64,000 nt of DNA from Coniella vitis (taxonomy: Eukaryota > Ascomycota > Sordariomycetes > Diaporthales > Schizoparmaceae): the NCBI GenBank assembly GCA_011317545.1, contig WUJK01000001.1, positions 4,941,001-5,005,000 of the forward strand, in the 5' to 3' direction. Position numbers and translations under genes: made by a program. Positions within the stretch are counted from its first letter, which is position 1. Each line of letters opens with the position of its first letter. The notes below the pieces were generated by a model that was given only the letters and a program-made list of their open reading frames with translations, was not told the DNA's origin and ran no database searches. This document shows, one piece after another, positions 56,629 to 64,000 of the stretch.

Positions 56629-59001
56629 TCATTCGCCGCGGCCAAACCTCACGTCGAAGCCCTTGAGCACACCCATGATACTTGCAGCTTCAACTTCTAT
56701 GGGCGTCCTGCTGTTGCCGTCCTTGCCGATGATAGGCTCGCGAGGCTTAGGGGCTGCCCGTAGCAGAGGCAGCCATGTGTTAATGTCATCAGCAGCCTCG
56801 TCAAAATGTCTGTGGCTCGAGAGCGTCTTGTAGGCATCGGCACACGAAAGACTCAGACCCAGACTGGGCGTCGATAACGTGGTTGGGACGCCACTGCTCG
56901 CACTGGGCTTGTCCCTGCAACAACCTCCACCAGAGCCGCCTCCGCCGCAGCAACCGCCTCCTCCGCCGCTCTTGCCAAAGTTGGCGGCGAGGGACCTACA
57001 GAATAATCCAGACTTTGGGTCAGCAAGACACTGAGCGCATGTACCCGGTCCGCCAGGGCCACAGCCACCACTAGCGCGAGGCAGTGCGTTGTTCTTTTCT
57101 GCAGCAGGCTTGTTGCGAGAGTGAAGGCCCTTGAGGCTGGGCAGCTTGACAGACCCATCGGGCAAAATCTCGTAACCGATGGCGTCACCCTCTGAGGGAG
57201 GAGGCGTGCGTGTTTGTTGGCTTGGTCTTATGGCGGAAAAGGCCGTTGAGTGAATGGAGGGAAGCGTTATGGATTCTGGCTGCGCAGAGGTGACAGGATT
57301 GTTGCCAGCGGCTTCGGCACAGACACAGTAGGTTCCGTCCTCGCAAAACCCACAGCGGTCTTCGGGGCGAGGTGACTCAGTTGCATGGGAATCGATCGGA
57401 GCGAGAGCGGCAAGCGAGTATGACGAGGATGAGCTAGTTTGTGGTGTGGTGCCAGAGTTCATTGCCGCAGGTGCTGGCAACTGTGCTTGTGGCAGGACAA
57501 TGCTGCTGCTGCTGCTGACGAGCTGGGGCTTGCGAGAGAACATGGCTGTGAAGTCGATTTCGGTAGCCAACGTCAGCGAGCTTCGTGGCCGCTTCTCCTC
57601 GGGGGCCATGGAGCTAGGGGAGATGGAACGAATAGTCCGCTTGGCAACCCGGCTTGTGGTACGCTTGGTGCTGCTGACAGAGTCCGACCTGCTCGCTGGA
57701 GCATGGTCGGTGCCGTTGAGTACCTCCTCAAGACACTGACAGCGGGAACCCAGTGTGCAGTTCCCGCATCCGACAGTCACAGTGTTCAAGGCGTCATCAG
57801 CACAAGCGCAGGGTCCAGTGGGCTCGCAATTTCCGCAGCCAGTCGGCGCCTGCTCAATATCCTCGGGCGGACTGATGATCTGGGAAATGGAAAAGGAGTG
57901 TGTTGTCACAGGGCGGGTGGTCGCATCGGGGGTTCTGTTTGTAAGACGAGATATGCTGGCTCTGCTTTCGTAGGGGCGAGAGGATGCAGAAGGGCGGTGA
58001 TATCTCAGTGGCTGGGGCGCAAGCGGGTGGTGCTGTTGCTGCTGTGGCACGGATGCCAAAGACGGGAGGCTTTGCTGGCGGGGATGCTGTTCCTGGGTGG
58101 CCTGATGCAGCCGCATCTTAAGCACTTCAACCTCTTTAGCCCGTTCGGCCCGCTCCTTGTCCAGCATGTTTTCAAGAACCTCACAGCGGGACTGAAGTGC
58201 CTGGGCATCCATTTCAAGGCGGTGCACCTTGTCCTGCAGAGTACGCTGGGAGGCTTCATGCTCCTCCTTCTCAGCCTCGAGCTGCTCCTCGAGCTCACCA
58301 ACGCGTGCAGCCCTGCGCTCTCTAAAGGCACGCTGCGCAGCCCTGTTTTGGGCCTTTCTTTTGGTTGGCGGAGTGTCGGTGGCGGGCTTCCTGCCTGGCT
58401 TGGGCCGTGGAGGAATGACCCATTCTTTGCTGGTCATGGAGATGGGTGCTTTTGCTGGAGGCGGCCCCGGCATGGGCGAAATGACGGATGCCATGGACAT
58501 CTTGTCAACAGGAGACGAAGCAGCTGGAGACGCAGCAGCAAGACTGGATGTGGGCAGAGACTTTCTGGCAGGAGCAGGCTGTATGACCATCCGCTGAGCG
58601 GGAGGCGGCGGCGGCGGCGGCGGCGGCGGCGGCTGCTGCTTCTGGATGTATTGTTGTTGCTGTTGTTGCTGTTGGCCTTGCTGGCGAGGCTGAGATTGGC
58701 CGTGGTGTGGTGAAGAGGGAGACGAAATGGGTGGCTGAGGCTGCTGTTGATGATGCCGAGTTGTGCGGCTGCGGGAATTGGGGGTTGTTGTGGAGGGCGG
58801 AGTAGGGGCGTTGGAGGCCGGATAGGGCGAGCTGGCCGCTGAAGTGGGGGTGGTGGCAGCGCTAACGAAAGCCGCTGGTGACGGCAGCGCAGACGCTGGA
58901 GAGGCTGCCGGAGACTCGGGATTCTTCGGCGAGGCGGCTGCACTGATTCTTAGGGGTGCCAGGCCGACTACGCCTGCAGGCTTGGACGCGAGAGTGGCCA
59001 T
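56629..59001 (-). CDS. hapX: HapX, bZIP regulator of iron homeostasis
   Basis: A single exon of 790 residues from MATLASKPAGV (ATG at 59001; the open frame extends 32 codons further but without ATG). HapX joins the CCAAT-binding complex to repress iron-using pathways when iron is low and activate storage when it is high. Residues about 192-206 are the CBC-binding motif KEWVIPPRPKPGRKP. The bZIP basic region KRKAQNRAAQRAFRERRAAR (about 214-233) runs straight into a long coiled coil (to about 298). Four Cys-rich regions follow: CGNCEPTGPCAC (389), CGNCTLGSRCQC (412), CGFCEDGTYCVC (550) and CGPGGPGTCAQC...FC (647). A Gly-rich stretch with two CC pairs (684-695) comes after them. The N-terminus is Pro/Ser/Gln-rich with Gln and Pro runs. 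An exact SreA-type GATA site lies upstream. Confidence 0.96.
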   Translation of the reverse strand: MATLASKPAGVVGLAPLRISAAASPKNPESPAASPASALPSPAAFVSAATTPTSAASSPYPASNAPTPPSTTTPNSRSRTTRHHQQQPQPPISSPSSPHHGQSQPRQQGQQQQQQQQYIQKQQPPPPPPPPPPPAQRMVIQPAPARKSLPTSSLAAASPAASSPVDKMSMASVISPMPGPPPAKAPISMTSKEWVIPPRPKPGRKPATDTPPTKRKAQNRAAQRAFRERRAARVGELEEQLEAEKEEHEASQRTLQDKVHRLEMDAQALQSRCEVLENMLDKERAERAKEVEVLKMRLHQATQEQHPRQQSLPSLASVPQQQQHHPLAPQPLRYHRPSASSRPYESRASISRLTNRTPDATTRPVTTHSFSISQIISPPEDIEQAPTGCGNCEPTGPCACADDALNTVTVGCGNCTLGSRCQCLEEVLNGTDHAPASRSDSVSSTKRTTSRVAKRTIRSISPSSMAPEEKRPRSSLTLATEIDFTAMFSRKPQLVSSSSSIVLPQAQLPAPAAMNSGTTPQTSSSSSYSLAALAPIDSHATESPRPEDRCGFCEDGTYCVCAEAAGNNPVTSAQPESITLPSIHSTAFSAIRPSQQTRTPPPSEGDAIGYEILPDGSVKLPSLKGLHSRNKPAAEKNNALPRASGGCGPGGPGTCAQCLADPKSGLFCRSLAANFGKSGGGGGCCGGGGSGGGCCRDKPSASSGVPTTLSTPSLGLSLSCADAYKTLSSHRHFDEAADDINTWLPLLRAAPKPREPIIGKDGNSRTPIEVEAASIMGVLKGFDVRFGRGE

Positions 59002-61802
59002 TGTGCGATGTTCTCTCTCTTGCTCTTTTTCTTTCTGGTATTTTGTTTTCTCCTTCTTTATCTGGAATCGGACCAGATGGTGTTGAGCCTCATCCACTTC
59101 CAGAATCGATCATCCCCACGGGGTGACATGCACGTCAACGAGGACAATTATGACCACGGACAATTGACTGCGCTTGATTTTGTGGGCAGAGCCTATGTTA
59201 GACTCTTGCCGCACAAGGAGGGGCGCGAGGCTAGCAAACAATGAGCGGTGGGAGCCGCAAACGATAGACTCAAGTCGCAGTCGTTGGTTGTGATTCTTGC
59301 TGCGGTCGTCGTCCTCGTCGTCGTTCTCGTGGTCGAAGTAGCAATAGTGGGGTTGGGAAATCAAGAACAAATAGCTACCAGCAGCACCAGCAGCAGCAGC
59401 TCGATATCTGCATGAGGATCCGCACGTGGCTAGGATCGTAGGATGCTGACCGTCGCCCTAGGCAGGTCTTGCAGCAATGAAAAATCGAATGACGACAGAA
59501 AGCGAAGGGGGAAGCAGACAGGGTCGGAGAAAAGAAGAGGCACGGACGGGGCCTGGATGATGTATGTACTGTGTTGATGGCTGGAGGGCAGAATTTAGCA
59601 GAGCCCGGTTATGCGAGTCCCAAAGTACAGAGGCCTGTTCACTCGATTGTGACTCTATGACTTCGGCAAGACGAGCAAGAAAAAAACTTCTTCAAGGCAG
59701 ATTGTTGGTCTTGGCTCCTGAATCGGTGGGGTTGAGGAGGGCGTGAAAATTTGGGAAGAATGAAGATCCCAAAGACGCTGTCGCAAGAGAAGGAGCAGCG
59801 GCAACAACAGCCAACCCGACACGCTCTTGCCCACTACGAGAGACCATGATACGATGGCGGGGGCGCGCGATTCGTTCATAGACAGCAAAACGGTGAGAAC
59901 GCTAAGGACCCCTGCTCAAGCACTGATGATCTGATAAGATTATTCTCAATCCGCGCCTTTCCTGTTACGGTTACTGCTGGTGGGCCCCTGGCACCGCCAA
60001 GTACATAATAAAATTATTGCTACGTACCTAGGTAGTGTGTAAACTCCAGCAAAGGCAGAGCGCAGGCCTACTGCCACGCAGCAAGCAAGCACCGTTTGTT
60101 GACATGACCGCGCCCATCCAAAAAGGCGAGAAAGCAAAAACAAAGTCATGGATAAATAATAAGCCCATGCTTCATGGGGGTCAATATTTTCCGAATTTGT
60201 GTTTACAAGTGCCGTTGACACATCACAAGGACGCCTAGCCCGCAGTCCCCCACCCGCCGTGCCACCGTGAACCGCAGATCACGATGAGGACGAGTGGACG
60301 TTTATTGCAACAACGCTTGGCAATATTCCTGTACTATGTAACGAGGCGAACCGGTATAGGCCTGTTTTGCAGTCCTATGCATACTCTTGATCCAGCTACT
60401 TTGCTATTGAGAGTCGAGCAAGCAACACAAGACTCAAGTTCTGTATGCCAACAAGAGGCCTGAGTAGCATCAAAGCCACATCTGGCGATGGTATACCTCT
60501 CACGGTGCCTTCTTAACTGGCTCCTATGCACCTTAGACAGCCACGCAGAGCAATTCATCCGGAGCCACGGTGTACATCTTAGTACATTGGAACCCTCGTA
60601 GAGACGCCGACAACGGAGCTGCTCCTGCACAGCTCAGCACAATCCCGTTCTTGATGCCTCCTGCACTGGGAACGTAGAGAAGAGCGTCTTATGCTCCGAG
60701 CGATAGCTATGTTATGCATAAAAGCAGAGAAGTATGCAGATGCTCTCATCACTTGGGCTCCTCATCAGTCGCAAACTTGCGCGGCACTGCAACGCCTCGC
60801 CACGGTCAGATCTTCAGACTACGTACTGCGCTCCTCTCTTGTGCCTATATAATTCGGAGTGCAGCCTTCTACCCGCATTTTCACAAGTGTTGGGCTCAGC
60901 CTCGGTCCGGTTTCGTCCAGCAGGTCCAGCTATTGGCCCTCTACATAGTAGGCGCTCGTCGGCCCTCCGAGCCCATCGGCTCGGCCTTGGGACACTCAGC
61001 ATATTCCGCCGGCTGACAGGATGACCCATGAAAATGTTGCCGACAAGAGGATCTGATAACAAACAGAAACTTGGTCCAACTACCTTTGGCCACCTAGCAA
61101 GTCGTCTTGAGTTCTAGGTCTCTCTCTGATAATCATATTTTGTTCGTCTCGTAGTATTGCGGGCGGCATCTGGACAGATTCTCAACGAGTCGCGCTCTCT
61201 GTATAATAGTAGACCGAACAGGTCCAGATCTTATGTGCTCAGAGAGGAACTTCCGAGCAAACAGCTGAGCTGGTACTCTGGTATTTGTGTGGCCTGCTTG
61301 ACGTCGACAACGAATGACCTGTTAGTAGGTCTGGTACTTTCAGTAACGCATTCCCACAAGGGTGACAGTGCACCAAGGCGCTGTGCAGCGGCTTCGCCAG
61401 GCCCCGAAGCCAGCCCAACCAGCCTGCCAGCCTAGGCATCCCTGCAAGGCACGTCCATAAGCAGGCTAATTCAGGTTAGGCAATTCATCGTCGGTGCTCT
61501 AATCGAAACACCACTACGACCATTGCACGACGACTAACCGATGATGGCTGCACAATGAGTGTACTATAGTATTGATGAACTGTCACCATTGAAAACCCAC
61601 GCAGAATTACTTGCTAGCATTCCGGTCTTGCGTTGCTCTGCATCTTAATCCAGGGCCGCCAACCTTCCCTCCCTCAGCCTGTCGGCTTGCACCACAACAA
61701 ACAGCTGGCCCGCCCTCTGCTGGCGCCCCTTCACAACACTGCAGTTGCACTTGCAGTCGAACTCCTCGTCGACCTCGCAAAGCGTCGCAGCCTTTCCACA
61801 TC
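59002..61802. other. Divergent intergenic region, hapX / COG2
   Basis: Holds the hapX promoter and the COG2 promoter. It includes the GATA-type iron site at 59929-59937 and TACATAGT-type motifs near 60333 and 60942. Short frames only; no gene supported. Confidence 0.6.
59929..59937 (+). promoter_or_regulatory. Predicted SreA-type GATA site (ATCWGATAA) upstream of hapX
   Basis: The sequence ATCTGATAA exactly matches the extended GATA consensus ATCWGATAA bound by fungal iron repressors of the SreA/Fep1/Sre1 group. It lies about 0.93 kb upstream of the hapX ATG. In Aspergillus, SreA represses hapX under iron sufficiency, so the position makes sense. Function here is inferred from the match alone. 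Confidence 0.6.
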
Positions 61803-62798
61803 ATGTCCACCGGCCTGGGTATCACACCCCCTGCCTCCACCCGAGGCCCTCGTCCTGAGCCCGCCTTTCGCCTGCCCAGCGACTCATCCAGCTCCTCCGC
61901 CAACCTCGACACACTCCCAATAACCACCAAAAACGGCTCCTATTCGGACGACTCCGAAGACGATGATGCCACCTTGCCTTTTCCAACAGCCCTCTCCCGC
62001 AACGACTTTCTCGCCCCCGAATTTAATGCCGCAGCATACCTCTCGTCCCTCTTCCCCGGCAGCAGCGACGACACGGCTCAAGGCGGACCCGGTTTAGGTC
62101 TCGGCACGCGCCATCAGACCCTGGAAGACTTGCGGACCGAGCTGCGAGAGCGGAGCTCAGCTATCAGTGCGGAGCTACTCGAGCTAGTGAATGCTAACTA
62201 CACTGCTTTTCTGAGCCTGGGCGACGAGCTCAAGGGCGGCGAGGAACGGGTTGAGGATGTGCGTGTTGGGCTGCTGGGATTCCGCAGGCAGGTTGAGGAG
62301 GTGCAAGGGCGTGTCAGGGGACGCAGGGAAGATGTGCAGAGAGTAGGATTTGAATTGAGAGGAGTACGGCGTGAGGTGGAAGTGGGAAGACAAATGCTCG
62401 AGCTGGATGATCGGTTGGAAGCCTTGGCTAGTAGGCTGGAGCGGAATGGAGCAGATGACAGCTCCGATGGAGAAAATGAGGATGAAGCTGGCGGGGATGG
62501 CCATGGGCATGAGGTCAGTTACACCAGTCGCAATCCTGCGTCGATGATGGAGCTAGCTAAAGAGCTCAACGCCATTAATAAGCTAGCTGATGCCGTGGGG
62601 AGGGATACGCCATATGTGAAGAAGGTGGAAGACAGACTGGCACGGTGCAGAAACACGCTACTTTTGGATTTGGCTGCCTCACTGAGGGAAGCACGCAAGG
62701 CTGGTGAAGGAGGACGAAACAGGGTGTTCAAGCTCCTTTGTCTTTACCGCTTACTTGGAGCTCACGCCGAGGGCGTTAGGATACTGAAAGAAAAATAG
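61803..62798 (+). CDS. cog2: COG2, conserved oligomeric Golgi complex subunit 2
   Basis: A single exon of 331 residues starting MSTGLGITPPAS (ATG at 61803, TCATGTCC context). COG2 is part of lobe A of the COG tethering complex that holds vesicles for retrograde traffic inside the Golgi. The family signature runs LSRNDFLAPEFNAAAYLSSL, then a coiled-coil helix (LRTELRERSSAISAELLELV and NANYTAFLSLGDELKGGEER). An acidic loop (residues about 280-305 of the longer frame) interrupts the coil. The C-terminal part is ELAKELNAINKLADAV and FKLLCLYRLLGAHAEGVRIL. The protein is the N-terminal COG2 domain only, the usual short form in filamentous fungi. Upstream in-frame residues from 61611 lack family similarity and are not used. 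Confidence 0.92.
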   Translation: MSTGLGITPPASTRGPRPEPAFRLPSDSSSSSANLDTLPITTKNGSYSDDSEDDDATLPFPTALSRNDFLAPEFNAAAYLSSLFPGSSDDTAQGGPGLGLGTRHQTLEDLRTELRERSSAISAELLELVNANYTAFLSLGDELKGGEERVEDVRVGLLGFRRQVEEVQGRVRGRREDVQRVGFELRGVRREVEVGRQMLELDDRLEALASRLERNGADDSSDGENEDEAGGDGHGHEVSYTSRNPASMMELAKELNAINKLADAVGRDTPYVKKVEDRLARCRNTLLLDLAASLREARKAGEGGRNRVFKLLCLYRLLGAHAEGVRILKEK

Positions 62799-62999
62799 AA
62801 CGATACCCCCTCCAGTGATACCAACGCACAATAGAACATTATTTAGACTCCACGTTGAGCGTTTGACTCCGATCGGTGTATCAATCGATATAGTATTACA
62901 AATGACAAAACCGCAAGCATTGATTACATGCTTGTCATTGCATCTTCCCTGCGACTCTGTCTCGCCTTGTTGATGCATAGCCGTATTTTTTTCTTTTAT

Positions 63000-63999
63000 C
63001 TACATTGGCGAGGTAAGCAGGGCAGGTGTGATTTCCTCGTCTGTTGGGTTGAATCCTCCATTCAAGCTGAAACCTGCACCATTCGTCGTGCTCAGCACGA
63101 CCTCATGCACCTCCTTAGAGGCTGCCGCATCACCCAGCTCCACGATATCATCCTTGACCGCCGACACAAACGCCTTGACGTTGGCAGCCAGCATCTCGGG
63201 CGTGAAACCCAGCTGGCCAATGGCAATGCGCACCACGCCATCCTTTTCACGGTAGTTGTCCTGACCCGCCATTTCCTTTAGCAGGGCCAAAACGTTGCCA
63301 GTGATCGTCTTTTGCCGCACACTGGGCATCAAACCCTTGGGGCCCAGGAGCCGTCCCAGGTTCGCCTTGGCCAGCTTGTCGGCGCTGGCCTGGTCACAGA
63401 TCATGTTGGTGAATGAGATGGAGCCTGCGCGGATAATCTCGAACAGGCTCTCCTCGCCCACAGCCACGGCCCCGGCCTTGCGCGCCTGGATGGCCAGCGC
63501 CGAGTTCTCCTTGCAGATGACGCCGATGCGCCGGTCGGAGCGGACGGGGTGCGGGAGGCGGATACGGCTCTTGATGGACGGGCCTGATTTGAGGGTCTTG
63601 AGTTTGATGGCGAGGTCATACTTGATAACTGTGGGGTTGCGACCAACTTCCATGGCACGGGAATATCTACAATCAAGAGACGCACAAGGCGCACCGTCAG
63701 TCATCAAACAAGGAGCTTTGGCAGGGCGAAGGAAATGGCGGGACCTACCGTATAGCATCGCACAGCGAGTACTGCTGCATGTCTTCCACTCTGTCCACGC
63801 GATACGCCTTGAACTGGCGCCTCTTCTTCTTCACATCCTTTTTGCCGCTCTGTCGCCCAGATGCATATCGCGTCTGTTGCGCTATAGCAGCTGGAGCGAG
63901 AAAGCGTGGTATTATCGAGGGCGTCTGTAGAAGTGGTCTGGAGGGCGCTGTCAAGCTGAGTCGTGCCAGCGAGGCGAGACACTGGTTTGTGGAGGCCAT
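63000..63999 (-). CDS. mrpl1: Mitochondrial ribosomal protein L1 (uL1m)
   Basis: Two exons (63999-63749 and 63666-63000; donor GTAGGT, acceptor TTGTAG) give 305 residues; the ATG sits one base inside the window edge. The protein is the large-subunit stalk protein uL1 of mitochondrial ribosomes. The first 45 or so residues are a mitochondrial targeting presequence (MASTNQCLASLARLSL, few acidic residues, ends near TRYASG). The uL1 body includes VIKYDLAIKLKTLKSG, RLPHPVRSDRRIGVICKENS, NLGRLLGPKGLMPSVRQKTI (the L1 GPKGLMP signature) and TGNVLALLKEMAGQDNYREK. Its stop lies 201 bp from the COG2 stop, so the two genes converge closely. Confidence 0.94.
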
Positions 64000-64000
64000 T

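Noticed and set aside
57439..58713. 424-codon plus-strand frame antisense to hapX
   Set aside because: Shadow of the hapX frame; poly-Leu and poly-Arg runs arise from its Gln and Pro codons.
59002..59097. In-frame 32-codon extension of HapX
   Set aside because: It begins with GTG, not ATG, and its Lys/Glu-rich composition fits an A-rich leader.
1..64000. CRISPR arrays, bacterial operons, Shine-Dalgarno sites, riboswitches
   Set aside because: The window is eukaryotic with spliceosomal introns; the short tandem repeats lack the regular repeat-spacer pattern of CRISPR.
1..64000. Transposons or LTR elements
   Set aside because: I saw no transposase or reverse-transcriptase motifs, no long terminal direct or inverted repeats, only microsatellites and short motifs.

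Overview
This window reads as nuclear DNA of a filamentous ascomycete. Genes are separated by kilobases of non-coding DNA and carry short spliceosomal introns (about 66 to 210 nt) with GTAAGT/GTATGT-type donors and CTAAC/CTGAC-type branch points. Recognisable fungal proteins include the iron regulator HapX, a Zn2Cys6 transcription factor, NOB1, NOP10, COG2 and mitochondrial ribosomal protein L1. A Pezizomycotina placement is firm. Sordariomycetes (perhaps Hypocreales) is my inference from protein style, not proven. All gene models were built by joining open frames through visible splice sites and checking that the phases agree.

Layout. 1-5.3 kb is mostly non-coding and rich in microsatellites, with one small Cys-rich protein gene at 3.5 kb. 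5.3-10.6 kb (minus) is the standout: a 1702-residue, four-exon NRPS-like protein made of an adenylation domain, a carrier domain and a membrane/left-handed-beta-helix tail of the Pls/PosA type. 13.1-15.5 kb holds convergent ribosome-biogenesis genes, NOB1 (plus) and NOP10 (minus). 16.2-18.3 kb is a membrane-anchored arylsulfotransferase-family protein (minus). 20.7-22 kb is an unrecognised protein with a hydrophobic C-terminal region (minus). 23.5-24.4 kb is a Frag1/DRAM/Sfk1-family membrane protein. 26.2-27.3 kb is a single-pass protein with paired GCC-type Cys motifs. 29.4-31.3 kb is an unrecognised low-complexity protein. A tRNA-Gly(GCC) gene with an intron lies at 31.9 kb. A small secreted protein with a 28-nt internal exon lies at 33.6 kb. 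The Zn2Cys6 regulator is at 37.9-40.3 kb, a predicted secreted or membrane-anchored fungal protein at 41.3-42.6 kb, and a hemerythrin-like HHE protein at 43.1-43.9 kb (minus). 46-51.7 kb is an 1863-residue protein of unknown function (minus). 51.7-56.6 kb is gene-free. hapX is at 56.6-59 kb (minus), and COG2 (plus) and mrpl1 (minus) converge at 61.8-64 kb.

How the genes relate. Most are unrelated neighbours, as is usual in fungi; there is no obvious biosynthetic cluster around the Pls/PosA-type gene (no P450, methyltransferase, transporter or dedicated regulator beside it). NOB1 and NOP10 both serve ribosome biogenesis. hapX has an exact ATCWGATAA GATA-type iron-repressor site about 0.93 kb upstream of its start, as expected for the SreA/HapX iron loop.

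The most unusual sequence-level signals are three: the Pls/PosA-type gene with what looks like a second, degenerate adenylation C-terminal subdomain; a strongly over-represented intergenic motif TACATAGT/ACTATGTA (about 19 copies by eye, none seen in coding exons); and a pair of perfect 12-bp palindromes exactly 30 bp apart at 52.5 kb.
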